DNA from: Brachymonas denitrificans
Lineage (GTDB): Bacteria > Pseudomonadota > Gammaproteobacteria > Burkholderiales > Burkholderiaceae_C
Assembly (NCBI RefSeq): GCF_907163135.1
Contig: NZ_CAJQUA010000001.1
Coordinates: forward strand, 697,001-761,000
Reading direction: 5' to 3'
DNA length: 64,000 bases
Shown here: piece by piece, positions 37,362 to 49,721 of the stretch
How the letters are laid out: each line of letters opens with the position of its first letter
How positions within the stretch are numbered: the first letter of the stretch is position 1
Notes under the pieces: model-generated
What the model saw: only the letters and a program-made list of their open reading frames with translations
Databases searched by the model: none
What the model was told of the DNA's origin: nothing
Program-made: the position numbers and the translations under genes

Positions 37362-37511
37362 GCGCGGTTTCGATCCTCTGTTAGCCGCCTCGCTGGGCGA
37401 GCCATCCTGTCAGGCAGGAGCCGCCAGCAGCAGCCAGCCATCGCCGTGATGGTTGTGTGAAGAGGCCTTTTGTGTAGCTTGAATACGATCGGAAAGCATT
37501 AGGAACTGACA

Positions 37512-37889
37512 ATGAACCTGATCCAGACCCTGGAAAAAGAAGAGATCGAGCGTCTCGGCAAGAAGATCCCCGAATTCGCCCCCGGCGATACCGTGATCGT
37601 GTCCGTGAACGTGGTTGAAGGCACGCGCAAGCGTGTGCAGGCTTACGAAGGCGTGGTGATTGCCAAGCGCAATCGCGGCCTGAACAGCGGCTTCACCGTG
37701 CGCAAGATCTCCAGCGGCGAAGGCGTGGAGCGTACCTTCCAGACCTACAGCCCGCTGATTGCCGGTATTGAAGTGAAGCGCCGTGGTGACGTGCGTCGTG
37801 CCAAGCTGTACTACCTGCGCGAGCGCAGCGGCAAGTCGGCCCGCATCAAGGAAAAGCTGCCGTCTCGCGTCAAGGTCGCTGCAGAGTAA
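37512..37889 (+). CDS. rplS: 50S ribosomal protein L19
   Basis: 125 residues, with the family blocks [48 protein letters not shown] and [19 protein letters not shown]19 sits at the 30S-50S interface. In most proteobacteria rplS is last in rpsP-rimM-trmD-rplS; here none of the three precede it, a divergent cpdB lies upstream, and it has its own strong promoter and terminator, so it is monocistronic. AGGAAC serves as ribosome site. The following CoA pyrophosphatase gene is the usual Comamonadaceae neighbour. Confidence 0.97.
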   Translation: MNLIQTLEKEEIERLGKKIPEFAPGDTVIVSVNVVEGTRKRVQAYEGVVIAKRNRGLNSGFTVRKISSGEGVERTFQTYSPLIAGIEVKRRGDVRRAKLYYLRERSGKSARIKEKLPSRVKVAAE

Positions 37890-37935
37890 TCTGTCGCAAC
37901 TTGGCATTGTGGCTGCCTCGTGCAGCCGCAGAAGG

Positions 37936-37970
37936 AACCGCTTGCCGCCCTGTGCTGCAAGCGGTTTTTT
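37936..37970 (+). terminator. Rho-independent terminator of rplS
   Basis: AACCGCTTGC / GCAAGCGGTT (10-bp perfect stem, 11-base loop) followed by TTTTTT, 46 bases after the stop. Confidence 0.92.
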
Positions 37971-38042
37971 CTTGGCGCTACACTGTGTGGCGCAAGTGCT
38001 CCGTGCCAGCCGCCTGGCAGCGGGGTATCCAGGGTGGCATCA

Positions 38043-38816
38043 ATGACAAGCTCCACAAAGAAGTCCCAGGAAGTTTCTCCCGACAATGACCACGCCGTGC
38101 AGCCGGGCATTTTCGATCCGCGCGACGTGCCGATATGGCAGGAGGCGACCGAGAACGTGCACCGTCAGATCGCGGTGCCGGGCGAGCGCCTGTCCGTGCC
38201 GGCGCTGCAGCAGCGCTTTGCCGAGCCGCCCCCCTGGGAGCAGGAACTGCGCCGCGAGCTGTATCCGAAGGAGCATTCGCCGCGCGATGCTGCCGTGTTG
38301 ATCGGCCTGCAGCCCTGGCAGCCGCCCGAGATCACGGCCCCCACATCCGGCCTGCGCGTGGTGCTCACGCAGCGCACGCCGCACCTGCGATCGCATGGCG
38401 GCCAGATCGCCTTTCCCGGTGGCAAGATCGACGACGAAGACCCGGATGCCGTGGCTGCGGCCTTGCGCGAGGCCCATGAAGAGGTCGGCGTGCCGTCGGA
38501 GGGCGTGGAGGTGCTGGGCCAGCTGCCGCTGTATATCACCGGCACCGGCTACCACGTGACGCCGGTCGTGGCCGTGCTGCCGCCCACGCTCGAATTTGCC
38601 CCCAATCCCTTCGAGGTGGACGAAGTGTTCACCGTTCCACTGGATTTCCTGATGGATCCGCAGCATCACCGCCTGCATCAGTGGCAGCCGGCGCACAACC
38701 ACCGGCGCGAGTGGTTTTCCATGCCGTATTACGACCTGCAGGCGGGGCGCGAACGTTACATCTGGGGCGTAACTGCCGGCATCTTGCGCAATCTGTATCG
38801 CTTTCTTGCCGCATGA
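38043..38816 (+). CDS. Nudix hydrolase, CoA pyrophosphatase (NudL/YeaB type)
   Basis: 257 residues. The Nudix box is complete (GGKIDDEDPDAVAAALREA followed by HEEVGV) and is preceded by the CoA-pyrophosphatase signature LTQRTPHLRSHGGQIAFPGG region. It would cleave CoA and acyl-CoA to phosphopantetheine and 3',5'-ADP. An N-terminal ~70-residue extension precedes the hydrolase domain, as is common in Burkholderiales. The ATG at 38043 (MTSSTKKSQE) is preferred although its ribosome site is weak; the open frame extends upstream through the rplS terminator, so earlier starts are unlikely. Confidence 0.88.
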   Translation: MTSSTKKSQEVSPDNDHAVQPGIFDPRDVPIWQEATENVHRQIAVPGERLSVPALQQRFAEPPPWEQELRRELYPKEHSPRDAAVLIGLQPWQPPEITAPTSGLRVVLTQRTPHLRSHGGQIAFPGGKIDDEDPDAVAAALREAHEEVGVPSEGVEVLGQLPLYITGTGYHVTPVVAVLPPTLEFAPNPFEVDEVFTVPLDFLMDPQHHRLHQWQPAHNHRREWFSMPYYDLQAGRERYIWGVTAGILRNLYRFLAA

Positions 38817-38905
38817 GCGGCCTTCACGCGTCATGCCGAAATCGGTGCTATCCTGCCGGATAGTTGCGGGCCTGGTCCCGCGTCAATGATCGCTTTCTAC
38901 GCTCC

Positions 38906-39958
38906 ATGGCATTCTTTGCAATCGTCTGTGCCCTGCTGATCGAGCAGGTCTATCCATTGCCCCTGCACAACCCGGTCTACCACCTCTACCGCCAGTTGGC
39001 GGACTGGGCTGCGCGCAACCTGACCGCCGGCAAGCCCGGCCAGGGCTGGCTGGCCTGGGGGGCAGCCGTGGCGCTGCCCACCATCATGGTCGCGCTCGTC
39101 TATGCCACCCTGCATGAAGCGGGCTGGTTGCTGGCGTGGCTGTGGAGCACGGCAGTGCTGTTCGTCACCCTGGGATTCCGCCAGTTCAGCCATCACATCA
39201 CGGGTATCCGTGACGCGCTGGACATGGGCGACGAAATCCGTGCACGCCAGTTGCTGGCGGAGTGGAAGAGTGTGGAAACGGCACATCTGCCGCGCAGCGG
39301 CATCATGCGGCAGGTGATCGAGCATGCCGTGCTCGATGCGCATCGCCATGTATTCGGCGTGCTGGTGGCTTTCCTGATCGGGGCGGCCCTGGGGCTGGGC
39401 CCGGCTGGTGCCGTGCTGTTCCGCGCGTCCGAATACGTGGCGCGCTACTGGCGCGAGCAGCGCAATGCCGGCGATGGCCAGATGGCCGACAGGCTGCCGG
39501 ATCAGGCGCAGGCCGCCTGGAACTGGATCAACTGGATTCCTGCCCGGGCCACGGCTGCGAGCTTTGCAGTAGCCGGCAACTTCGAGCAGGCGGTGGACAA
39601 CTGGCGCCAGGCGGCCAGTACCCCCGGCACCATCGCCAGCACCGATGCCGAAGCTGTGGTGCTGGCATCGGCCATGGGTGCGGTGGATCTGCCCTGGCCG
39701 CTGGCGCTGGACAACCAGCAGGATCTGGCACGCCTGCCCGCACCTGCCGGGCGCGAGCGTGATGCCGCGGTGGCAGAGGACGGCGTTTCGGAAACGGGCG
39801 TGGAGGCCTATGGAGCGCCGCAGGTCACGCAGGCTGCACCGGCGGCGATCACCGTGGGCATGCAGCACCTGCAATTGCTGGTCGGCCTGGTCTGGCGCGC
39901 CATCCTGATGTGGGGCGGCCTGATTGCGTTGGTGGGGTTTACTTCCTGGGTCAGCTGA
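38906..39958 (+). CDS. CobD/CbiB-family membrane protein (AmpE-like)
   Basis: 350 residues. Starting MAFFAIVCALLIEQVYPL, it has four or five predicted membrane helices (about 1-20, 48-68, 72-95, 155-175 and 325-348) and the conserved EQ-x-P and FGVL blocks of the CobD/CbiB and AmpE superfamily. Burkholderiales carry this protein in place next to rplS and rsgA, far from cobalamin genes, so a role in cobinamide synthesis is doubtful; AmpE-like signalling is an alternative. No clear ribosome site. Convergent with rsgA, the stops 7 bases apart. Confidence 0.7.
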   Translation: MAFFAIVCALLIEQVYPLPLHNPVYHLYRQLADWAARNLTAGKPGQGWLAWGAAVALPTIMVALVYATLHEAGWLLAWLWSTAVLFVTLGFRQFSHHITGIRDALDMGDEIRARQLLAEWKSVETAHLPRSGIMRQVIEHAVLDAHRHVFGVLVAFLIGAALGLGPAGAVLFRASEYVARYWREQRNAGDGQMADRLPDQAQAAWNWINWIPARATAASFAVAGNFEQAVDNWRQAASTPGTIASTDAEAVVLASAMGAVDLPWPLALDNQQDLARLPAPAGRERDAAVAEDGVSETGVEAYGAPQVTQAAPAAITVGMQHLQLLVGLVWRAILMWGGLIALVGFTSWVS

Positions 39959-39965
39959 GGCCGGA

Positions 39966-40943
39966 TCAATAACGCTGGTCCGCCACCCGTTCCGCGAACA
40001 GCTCGGCATAAAACTTGTGCCGCAAGGGATGGATGCCGCCATCGTCCAGCGGTGCGCCTACCTGCGCCAGCACGCCGCAGCCCGGCTCGTGCAGATGGGT
40101 GCAGTTGTAGAACTTGCACTGCGACACATGCTGGCGCAGGTCCGGCATGTAGGAGGCCAGATCGGTCGGCTGCACATGGTGCAGGCCGAACTCCTGAAAG
40201 CCCGGTGAGTCGATCACGGCGGTCTGGTTGTCGCGGCCGATCCAGTACCAGTGCGTGCTCGTGGTGGTGTGCTTGCCCGAATTGAGTGCCTGCGAGATTT
40301 CTCCCGTCTGCACATTGGCGCCGGGCAGCAGCCAGTTGATGAGCGTGCTCTTGCCTGTGCCGGAGGGGCCGAGCACCAGCGTCGCCTTGCCCTGCAGTGC
40401 CTCGCGCAGCGCCTGCAGCGCGGCATCGTCCGGGCGGTGCCCGGCATCCGCCAGCGACAGGCCCAGCACCGGGTAGCCCATGGCGCGGTAGGGCGCCAGC
40501 CGTTCCCAGCCGCGCGCATGCAGTTCACCCAGATCGGACTTGTTCAGCACGATCAGCGGAGGAATATGGGCCGCTTCGGCCGCGATCAGGGCCCGTGCCA
40601 GCAGCTTGTGCGAAAACTCCGGCTCGGCCGCCAGCCAGACCAGCACCTGGTCGATATTGGCGGCAAAGGCCTTGGTGCGCATCTCGTCCTGCCGGTAGAA
40701 CAGGTTGCGGCGCTCTTCCACGCGCTCGATGGTGCCGTCGTCTCCCTGGCCCTCGGGCTGCGCCGCCCAGGCAATGCGGTCGCCTACCACGGCCTGGTTC
40801 TTCTTGCCGCGCGGATGCACGATGCGGCGGCTGCCGTCCGGGCATTCGATCACGCTGTGACGGCCATGGCTGGAAACCACCAGACCTTGCTGCAAGGCGT
40901 TTGAGGCGGCGGGCGCGTTGCGGGAGCGGGAGGGCCTGGCCAT
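39966..40943 (-). CDS. rsgA: Ribosome small-subunit-dependent GTPase A
   Basis: 325 residues. An N-terminal OB fold (about 15-75) precedes a circularly permuted GTPase domain in the order G4 NKSD (134-137), G1 GPSGTGKS (192-199), G3 DSPG (245-248), and a zinc-binding C-terminus with C276, C281, H283 and C289. RsgA removes RbfA and checks late 30S maturation. It follows the M48 protease gene by 4 bases, so the two are an operon. The RsgA start ATG at 40943 is well placed. Confidence 0.96.
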   Translation of the reverse strand: MARPSRSRNAPAASNALQQGLVVSSHGRHSVIECPDGSRRIVHPRGKKNQAVVGDRIAWAAQPEGQGDDGTIERVEERRNLFYRQDEMRTKAFAANIDQVLVWLAAEPEFSHKLLARALIAAEAAHIPPLIVLNKSDLGELHARGWERLAPYRAMGYPVLGLSLADAGHRPDDAALQALREALQGKATLVLGPSGTGKSTLINWLLPGANVQTGEISQALNSGKHTTTSTHWYWIGRDNQTAVIDSPGFQEFGLHHVQPTDLASYMPDLRQHVSQCKFYNCTHLHEPGCGVLAQVGAPLDDGGIHPLRHKFYAELFAERVADQRY

Positions 40944-40947
40944 GGTC

Positions 40948-42231
40948 TCAGGCCGCCTGCGCCATGCGTGCCAGCCGTTCGCTGGCGGGAGGATGCGAGT
41001 AGTAGAACTTCACATACAGCGGATCCGGCGTGAGCGTGGAGGCATTGTCCTCGTAGAGCTTGAGCAGGGCGGCGGGCAGGGCGGTCTTGCCGGTCTGGCG
41101 CACGGCATAGGCATCGGCCTCGAACTCGTGCCTGCGCGAGAGCTGCGCCATCAACGGCGACAGGAAGTAGCTGAACACCGGTGCCATCAGCATGAACAGG
41201 ATCAGCGCCAGCGCGGCGTTAGGCGACATCATGTTGGGCACCACCCCCAGACCGGTGTAGAACCACACCCTGCTGTAGAGCCAGCCGAGCAGGGCAAAGG
41301 CGGCCAGGCTCAATGCGAACATGGCGACCAGGCGCTTGGCGATATGGCGGAAGTGGAAATGGCCGAGCTCATGGGCGAGCACGGCCTCCACCTCGTCCGG
41401 CTGCAGGCGAGCCAGCAGCGTATCGAAGAACACTACCCGCTTGGAGCTGCCCAGCCCGGTAAAGTAGGCGTTGGCATGCGCACTGCGCTTGCTGCCATCC
41501 ATCACGAACAGCCCCTTGGCGTTGAATCCGCAGCGCTGCATCAGCGCCTTCACGCGCTGGGCCAGTTCGCCGTCTTGCAGCGGCTTGAACTTGTTGAACA
41601 GCGGCGCGATGAACGTCGGGAAAATCACCATCAGCAGCAGGTTGAACACCACCCAGATGCCCCAGGCCCACAGCCACCACAGGCTGCCGGCCTGCTGCAT
41701 CAGCCACAGGAACAGGGCGGCCAGTGGCAGGCCGATCACGGCAGCCATCAACGTCCCCTTGACGAGGTCGGCCAGCCACAGGCCGATCGTGCTCTTGTTG
41801 AAGCCAAAGCGCTCTTCCAGTCTGAAAGTCTGGTACCAGCCCAGCGGCAACTCCAGCAGGCCGTTGATCAGGAAGAAGCCCGCCAGCAGGGCCAGCTGCT
41901 GCCACATCGGGTGCTCGATGCGGCTCAACAGGGTGTAGTTGAGCAGCGCCAGTCCGCCAAGCAGCGTCCAGCCAATCAGGATGGCGGCCGAATACACCGA
42001 CTGCCACAGGTCGAACTGGTTCTTGGCGATGGTGTAGGCAGCGGCTTTCTGGTGGGCGGCCTGGCTGATCACGCCGGCAAATGCTTCCGGAACCTGTTCG
42101 CGGCGCCAGGCTACGTGGCGCATCTGGCGTGTGGCCAGCCAGAAGCGCACCAGCAGTCCGGCCAGCAGAACGATCACGAACAGTCCGGTAAAGCCGTTCA
42201 GGTAACTGATATCGAAGAGTTGGGCATCCAT
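40948..42231 (-). CDS. M48 family integral membrane metalloprotease (Ste24/CAAX-protease-like)
   Basis: 427 residues with six or seven membrane helices. The zinc site is HELGH (287-291) with the third ligand E371 in EFEADAYA. The ordering (N-terminal M48_N helices then the peptidase domain) matches the Ste24p-type group widespread in proteobacteria; bacterial substrates are largely unknown and prenyl processing is unlikely. Start ATG 42231 ([14 protein letters not shown]) is chosen because it puts the first helix at residues 14-32. It lies 4 bases upstream of rsgA and is divergent from orn. Confidence 0.88.
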   Translation of the reverse strand: MDAQLFDISYLNGFTGLFVIVLLAGLLVRFWLATRQMRHVAWRREQVPEAFAGVISQAAHQKAAAYTIAKNQFDLWQSVYSAAILIGWTLLGGLALLNYTLLSRIEHPMWQQLALLAGFFLINGLLELPLGWYQTFRLEERFGFNKSTIGLWLADLVKGTLMAAVIGLPLAALFLWLMQQAGSLWWLWAWGIWVVFNLLLMVIFPTFIAPLFNKFKPLQDGELAQRVKALMQRCGFNAKGLFVMDGSKRSAHANAYFTGLGSSKRVVFFDTLLARLQPDEVEAVLAHELGHFHFRHIAKRLVAMFALSLAAFALLGWLYSRVWFYTGLGVVPNMMSPNAALALILFMLMAPVFSYFLSPLMAQLSRRHEFEADAYAVRQTGKTALPAALLKLYEDNASTLTPDPLYVKFYYSHPPASERLARMAQAA

Positions 42232-42334
42232 GCCCGCAAGTGTAACGGCCGACAGGCTCCCGGCGCGTATCAAACAGTTGGTTGCCGCAGCAATGCAGGC
42301 GCCGAAACCGTCCCGCTTGCGAGACAATACGGGG

Positions 42335-42970
42335 ATGAAATCCGACCATCTGCCTGCCACTGCCGAAACCCCGGCCGAGCCCGTGCCTCACCTGCCCAAG
42401 AACGATGACAACCTGATCTGGCTCGACTGCGAGATGTCCGGCCTGGACCCGGAGAAGGAGCGACTGCTCGAGATTGCCGTCATCATCACCAGCCCGGATC
42501 TGTCCATTCGCGTGCCCGGCCCTGTGGTGGTGATCCATCAGGACGATGCGGTGCTCAATGCCATGGATGCCTGGAACAAGGGCACGCATGGCCGCAGCGG
42601 CCTGACGGAAAAGGTCAAGACCAGCACCACCAGCGAGGCCGATGCCGAGAAGCAGCTGTTGGCGTTCATCAAGAAGTACGTGAGCAAATCGAAGTCGCCC
42701 ATGTGCGGCAACACCATCGGGCAGGATCGGCGCTTTCTGGTCAAGTACATGCCCAGACTGGAGGCGTATTTCCACTATCGCAACCTGGATGTGAGCACGC
42801 TCAAGGAGCTGGCCCGCCGCTGGCGCCCCGAACTGCACGCGGCTTTCAAGAAGCACCAGAAGCACACGGCGCTGGCCGATGTGGAGGAATCGATCCAGGA
42901 ACTGGTTTATTACCGGGATACTTTCCTGCGCCTGGAGGCGGCCACACCGGTGCAGGAAGGCGCCGCCTGA
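42335..42970 (+). CDS. orn: Oligoribonuclease
   Basis: 211 residues; DEDDh exonuclease with [12 protein letters not shown] (first Asp/Glu), the AMDAWN and HGRSGL blocks, [11 protein letters not shown] (Asp), and the C-terminal [11 protein letters not shown] (His/Asp). It degrades 2-5-nucleotide RNAs, including pGpG from cyclic-di-GMP. An N-terminal extension of about 20 residues ([16 protein letters not shown]) precedes the core, compared with 181 residues in E. coli, and the family core begins at [12 protein letters not shown], so a later start cannot be excluded. Divergent from the M48 gene; convergent with dnaG, 34 bases apart. Confidence 0.95.
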   Translation: MKSDHLPATAETPAEPVPHLPKNDDNLIWLDCEMSGLDPEKERLLEIAVIITSPDLSIRVPGPVVVIHQDDAVLNAMDAWNKGTHGRSGLTEKVKTSTTSEADAEKQLLAFIKKYVSKSKSPMCGNTIGQDRRFLVKYMPRLEAYFHYRNLDVSTLKELARRWRPELHAAFKKHQKHTALADVEESIQELVYYRDTFLRLEAATPVQEGAA

Positions 42971-43004
42971 TCACTGCGTTGGCGGCCAGTGCGCGCTGGC
43001 GGGC

Positions 43005-44999
43005 TCAGTCGCGATCCGCTTCTTCCTGTCCGGGCGGCCCGGACAGCGCAGCGCGCTGCTGCTGCAGCTGCCGCATGCGTGCCAGATCGCCTTCCTGCGC
43101 TGCCTGGGTTTCCTGGCGCTTGAGTTCTTCCAGTTGCAGGCCGCGCAAGGCCGAGCGCAGGTCCACCCGCACTTCCTGCAGTTCGGGCGACAGGCCCAGC
43201 GCCTGATACTGTTTCACCAGACTCAGTCCTGTGTCCCCGAACGGCGCCTGCGGCAGGGCCTGTTCCAGTGCACCCCAGGCCAGGGCGCCATGTTCCTGGT
43301 ACTGGCTGTCTAGCCAGACGAACAGCGGACCGTGCGGGGCCGGCAGGCCGCAGAGCAGGGCATGGCTGTCCGGCGGCAGCGACTCCCACAGCGGCATGTG
43401 CAGCAGCAGCAGGCGCAAGGCATGGTCGGCACCGCTGGTGGGGCGCACGCGGCCGCGCGGTGCCGGTGGCGAAGAGTTGCGGTTCCAGCTGCCGGAGCGT
43501 TTGGCGCCGCCGGTGCCGGAGCGGCCCGGTGTCCAGCTGCGCTGGCGGGAGGCAGGTTCGGGAGCATCCCAGCCTCCCTGCATCCAGGGCGGCTCCTGCG
43601 AGGATGGCGGAGTGCCGTAATCGCCGGAAAACTCGGGCGGCCTGGAAGGCTCCTCATGCCGTCGTGGCGCCGGGCTGGCGTGGGCTGCCTGGGTCTGCCA
43701 GAGCGAACGCAACTCGTCCACCTGCAATTGCGTCCTGGCCGCCAGCTCGGCCAGCAGCTGGCTGCGCAGTGCCCCTTCCGGCAGCGCCTGCCACAGCGGC
43801 CGTGTCTGGCTCGCCATGCGGGCACGCCCCTCGGCCGAATCCAGATCGCAATCCTCGCTGCCCACCTGCTGCAGGAACACGCTCAGCGGCGTCGCCTGCC
43901 TGATCAGCGCGGCAAATGCTTCCGGCCCATGGGCGCGGATATAGCTGTCGGGATCGTGCTCGGGCGGCAGAAACAGGAACTTGATGCTGCGTGTGTCGGT
44001 GGCATAGGGCAGGGCGGCCACCAGCGCCTTGTGCGCGGCCCGGCGCCCGGCATTGTCGCCGTCGAAACTGAACACCACCTGATCGGTATAGCGGAACAGC
44101 TTGTGCATATGGTCGGGCGTACAGGCCGTGCCCAGCGTGGCCACGGCATTGGCAAATCCGAGCTGGGCCAGCGCCACCACGTCCATATAGCCTTCGGTCA
44201 CCAGGGCAAAACCCTGCTCGCGCAAGGCATCGCGTGCCTCGTACAGACCGTACAGCTCGCGCCCCTTGCTGAAGACCGGCGTTTCGGGCGAGTTCAGGTA
44301 TTTGGGCTTGTCGTCGCCCAGCACGCGCCCGCCAAAACCGATGCATTCACCCTTGATATTCCTGATGGGGAACATGACGCGATGTCGGAAGCGGTCATAG
44401 CGTTTGTCTTCGCCATGCTCCCCGTCTTTCTCGTGCCGGATCACCAGGCCGGCTTCTTCCAGCAGCGGCTCGGTGTAATCGGGAAACACGCTGGCCAGGT
44501 GGTGCCAGCCAGGCGGGGCATAGCCCAGGCCGAAGCGGGCCGCGATGCGGCCTGTCAGCCCGCGCTGCTTGAGATAGTCGATGGCCACCTGCGCCGTGCG
44601 CAGCTGCTTGCGGTAGTCATCACAGGCCTTTTCCAGCACGTCGGTCAGCGTGGCCTGCTTCTGCTTGCGCTCGGCGGCACGCGCACGCTCTTCCGGGGTA
44701 GCATGGTCATCGGGCACCTGCAGGCCATGCTGCTGGGCCAGATCCTGCACGGCCTCGACGAAGCTCATGCCGTTGTGCTCCATCAGGAAGCGGATGGCAT
44801 CGCCGTTCTTGCCGCAGCCGAAGCAGTGGTAGAACTGCTTGGTCGGGCTGACGGTGAAGGAGGGCGATTTCTCGCCATGGAAGGGGCAGAGCCCGAGAAA
44901 GTTGGCCCCCGTCTTGCGCAATTGCACGTAGCGGCCCACCACCTCGACCACGTCGACGCGGGCGAGCAGATCCTGGATGAAGCCGTGGGGAATTGCCAT
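43005..44999 (-). CDS. dnaG: DNA primase
   Basis: 664 residues. The N-terminal CHC2 zinc finger has C38, H41, C59 and C62; the core primase/TOPRIM region follows ([16 protein letters not shown] and [15 protein letters not shown]), and a C-terminal DnaB-interaction domain ends the protein. A low-complexity Pro/Ser/Arg/Gly-rich linker of about 80 residues (about 465-545) separates the RNA polymerase core from the C-terminal domain, longer than in E. coli. It synthesises RNA primers at the fork. In many proteobacteria dnaG lies in rpsU-dnaG-rpoD; neither neighbour is seen here. Confidence 0.96.
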   Translation of the reverse strand: MAIPHGFIQDLLARVDVVEVVGRYVQLRKTGANFLGLCPFHGEKSPSFTVSPTKQFYHCFGCGKNGDAIRFLMEHNGMSFVEAVQDLAQQHGLQVPDDHATPEERARAAERKQKQATLTDVLEKACDDYRKQLRTAQVAIDYLKQRGLTGRIAARFGLGYAPPGWHHLASVFPDYTEPLLEEAGLVIRHEKDGEHGEDKRYDRFRHRVMFPIRNIKGECIGFGGRVLGDDKPKYLNSPETPVFSKGRELYGLYEARDALREQGFALVTEGYMDVVALAQLGFANAVATLGTACTPDHMHKLFRYTDQVVFSFDGDNAGRRAAHKALVAALPYATDTRSIKFLFLPPEHDPDSYIRAHGPEAFAALIRQATPLSVFLQQVGSEDCDLDSAEGRARMASQTRPLWQALPEGALRSQLLAELAARTQLQVDELRSLWQTQAAHASPAPRRHEEPSRPPEFSGDYGTPPSSQEPPWMQGGWDAPEPASRQRSWTPGRSGTGGAKRSGSWNRNSSPPAPRGRVRPTSGADHALRLLLLHMPLWESLPPDSHALLCGLPAPHGPLFVWLDSQYQEHGALAWGALEQALPQAPFGDTGLSLVKQYQALGLSPELQEVRVDLRSALRGLQLEELKRQETQAAQEGDLARMRQLQQQRAALSGPPGQEEADRD

Positions 45000-45157
45000 G
45001 CGGGGATTTTATAGGGTGGGCGCGGCCGGGTTGCCGCCGCGGATGCCCATGGTGCGGAAGGGCTCTTTGCGTAATTTCAATCGCTTTGCGCAAACCGCTT
45101 TGGCATACTGGCAAAGCCCTTCACGAGAGGGTGTTACATACAAGGAGACTTCGCAAA

Positions 45158-46456
45158 ATGACAGAACAATTGTCCGCACAATCCGCCCACGCGCTGCCGT
45201 CCTATCTGGATCCGGCCCATCTCGGTCCCTGGGACACCTACCTGCGCCAGGTCGACCGCGTCACGCCCTACCTGGGCCACCTGTCGCGCTGGGTGGAGAC
45301 GCTCAAGAGGCCTAAGCGGATCCTGGTGGTGGATGTGCCGATCGAGATGGACGACGGCCGCATCATGCACTACGAAGGCTATCGCGTGCAGCACAATATT
45401 TCCCGCGGCCCCGGCAAGGGCGGCGTGCGCTTCCACCAGGACGTGACCCTGTCCGAAGTGATGGCGCTGTCGGCCTGGATGTCGATCAAGAACGCGGCCG
45501 TCAACGTGCCCTATGGCGGTGCCAAGGGTGGCATCCGTGTCGATCCGCGCCAGCTGTCGCGTGGCGAGCTGGAGCGCCTGACGCGCCGCTACACCAGCGA
45601 GATCGGCATCATCATCGGCCCCAGCAAGGACATTCCCGCGCCGGACGTGAACACCAACGAGCAGGTCATGGCCTGGATGATGGACACCTATTCCGTCAAC
45701 CTCGGCGAAACAGCCACCGGCGTTGTTACCGGCAAGCCGATTTCGCTGGGTGGCAGCCTGGGCCGCCGCGATGCCACCGGCCGCGGCGTGTTCGTGGTCA
45801 CCTGCGAAGCGGCGCACGACCTGGGCATGGAACTCAAGGGTGCGCGCGTGGTGGTGCAGGGTGCCGGCAACGTAGGCGGAACGGCGGCACGCCTGTTCCA
45901 TGAAGCGGGCGCCAAGGTGATTGCCTTGCAGGACCACAAGGCCACGGTGTATGCCGAACAAGGCCTGGACATCCCGGCGGCGCTGGCGCATGTGGCACAG
46001 AACGGCAGCCTGGAAGGCTTTGCCGCGACCAACATCACGCCGGAAGAGTTCTGGGCGCTGGAATGCGAATTCCTGATTCCGGCGGCTCTGGAAGGCCAGT
46101 TGCATGCCGGCAACGCCGGCACCGTGCGTGCCAAGGTGGTGGTGGAAGGCGCCAACGGCCCGACCACGCCCGAGGCGGACGACATCCTGCAGGAAAACGG
46201 CGTCCACATGGTGCCCGACGTGCTGGCCAACGCCGGCGGCGTGACGGTGTCCTACTTCGAATGGGTGCAGGATTTCTCCAACTTCTTCTGGAACGAGGAC
46301 GAAATCAACCAGCGCCTCACGCGTATCATGCGCGAGGCCTACAAGTCTGTGGCGGCGACCGCACGCGAGCACAATGTCAGCCTGCGCACGGCGGCCTTCA
46401 TCGTGGCATGCACACGCATCCTGCAGGCCCGCGAAATGCGCGGCCTGTATCCTTGA
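45158..46456 (+). CDS. gdhA: Glutamate dehydrogenase (Glu/Leu/Phe/Val dehydrogenase family, NAD-type)
   Basis: 432 residues. Catalytic lysine region [13 protein letters not shown] (about residues 115-127), substrate block [23 protein letters not shown], and the dinucleotide-binding GAGNVGG. It interconverts glutamate with 2-oxoglutarate and ammonium. Size and motif set suit the small hexameric type, most often NAD-linked in Burkholderiales (cofactor inferred). AAGGAG lies 10 bases before ATG 45158. Divergent from dnaG with 158 bases between, and convergent with the GntR gene. Confidence 0.93.
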   Translation: MTEQLSAQSAHALPSYLDPAHLGPWDTYLRQVDRVTPYLGHLSRWVETLKRPKRILVVDVPIEMDDGRIMHYEGYRVQHNISRGPGKGGVRFHQDVTLSEVMALSAWMSIKNAAVNVPYGGAKGGIRVDPRQLSRGELERLTRRYTSEIGIIIGPSKDIPAPDVNTNEQVMAWMMDTYSVNLGETATGVVTGKPISLGGSLGRRDATGRGVFVVTCEAAHDLGMELKGARVVVQGAGNVGGTAARLFHEAGAKVIALQDHKATVYAEQGLDIPAALAHVAQNGSLEGFAATNITPEEFWALECEFLIPAALEGQLHAGNAGTVRAKVVVEGANGPTTPEADDILQENGVHMVPDVLANAGGVTVSYFEWVQDFSNFFWNEDEINQRLTRIMREAYKSVAATAREHNVSLRTAAFIVACTRILQAREMRGLYP

Positions 46457-46485
46457 TGGGGTAGACGGGGAGCGGCGCCCGCCGC

Positions 46486-47187
46486 TCAGCCAATCGCCTG
46501 CAGGCCTTGCGCGAAGTGCATGCGCATGGCCTGGGCCGCCGCCTGCGGATCGCGTGCCACCAGCGCCAGCAGGATGGCCGCATGTTCTTCCATGGACTGC
46601 TGCACCCGCCCCTGCTTGAACAAGGAGTGGTGGCGGCCCAGTTGCATCACCTTGCGCAGGTCATTCACGATCTGGGTGCGCCAGCGGTTGCGGCTGGCAT
46701 CGAGCAGGAACTGGTGAAACGCCTGGTTGGTGGCAAAGAACTGGTCGATCAGCGCGGTATCGCCGGGCAGCTCCACCAGTTGACGCCCCTGGGCTTCCAG
46801 CTGCTGATGCAGGCGCGTGAGGTGCTGCAATTCGGACTCCGTGGCCGTGCGCGCCACATCGGCGGCCGCGTCGCTTTCCAGCAGGCCCAGCAGGTGGTAG
46901 ATTTCGCGCACCTCGTCCTCGGGGATTTCTGTCACATAGGCGCCACGCCGCACCTTGATGGTGACCAGGCCTTCGGCCGCCAGCACCTTGATGGCCTCGC
47001 GCATCGGCGTGCGGCTGATGCCCATTTCCTCGGCCAGCTTCATCTCGTCGATCCAGGCGCCGGGCATCAGTTTCTGCTGCAGGATGCGCTGGCGCAACAG
47101 GTCCGCCACCTCGGCATAGAGCGGACGTGCCGAGCCCGGCCGGACGTCGGCCGCCGAACGCTGGAAGGGACGGGCAGTACTCTGCAT
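46486..47187 (-). CDS. GntR-family (FCD/FadR subfamily) transcriptional regulator, divergent from methylmalonyl-CoA mutase
   Basis: 233 residues. Winged helix at about 22-85 (LYAEVADLLRQRIL..., EMGISRTPMREAIKVLAAEGLV) and an FCD effector domain with metal-binding histidines in the C-terminal half (HQQLEAQG, HQFLLDASRN, EEHAAI, MRMHF). FCD regulators bind carboxylates or acyl derivatives. Its position divergent from the mutase, PccB/PccA block suggests it controls propionyl-CoA catabolism, and a perfect 16-bp palindrome lies 60 bases before its start. Effector unknown. No clear ribosome site is seen. Confidence 0.88.
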   Translation of the reverse strand: MQSTARPFQRSAADVRPGSARPLYAEVADLLRQRILQQKLMPGAWIDEMKLAEEMGISRTPMREAIKVLAAEGLVTIKVRRGAYVTEIPEDEVREIYHLLGLLESDAAADVARTATESELQHLTRLHQQLEAQGRQLVELPGDTALIDQFFATNQAFHQFLLDASRNRWRTQIVNDLRKVMQLGRHHSLFKQGRVQQSMEEHAAILLALVARDPQAAAQAMRMHFAQGLQAIG

Positions 47188-47247
47188 GCGAATGTGAAAT
47201 TTAGATGACGGTTACGCTCGGATTGTAAGCGTGATGGAGGATTTTGC

Positions 47248-47263
47248 ATTCATAATTATGAAT
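47248..47263. promoter_or_regulatory. Perfect 16-bp palindrome between the GntR gene and methylmalonyl-CoA mutase
   Basis: ATTCATAATTATGAAT, AT-rich in a GC-rich setting. It lies 60 bases before the GntR start and 187 before the mutase start. The nature and position fit an autoregulatory operator for the divergent FCD regulator. A second palindrome, CGACTGCAGTCG, is at 47324-47335. Confidence 0.6.
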
Positions 47264-47449
47264 TGTTGCCCTTGGTAAGGATGGGTAGCATACGCACAGA
47301 CATGCAGTCATGCGGGTAAACGCCGACTGCAGTCGTGCCATGCCTATTTGTGCCAGCCCTTGCTAGCGTTCGCGGCCTTGTGCCTGCGTGCCGGAGCGGG
47401 GTGTTCAGTAAACAGGGCCCTTAGATTTAGTACCAGAAGGAACGTCGTT

Positions 47450-49624
<2,175 letters not shown>

Positions 49625-49721
49625 GATCGACAACTCCGGGCGGCGCCTGCGCTGCCCGGTCTGTTACGCGGCCAGGCCATCGCCTGGCTTCTTGCCACCT
49701 AGTTTCTGGACAAGAGAGTTC

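Noticed and set aside
47324-47335. Second palindrome CGACTGCAGTCG near the mutase
   Set aside because: Only 12 bp and GC-rich, so it is expected by chance in such DNA; noted but not called as a separate operator.
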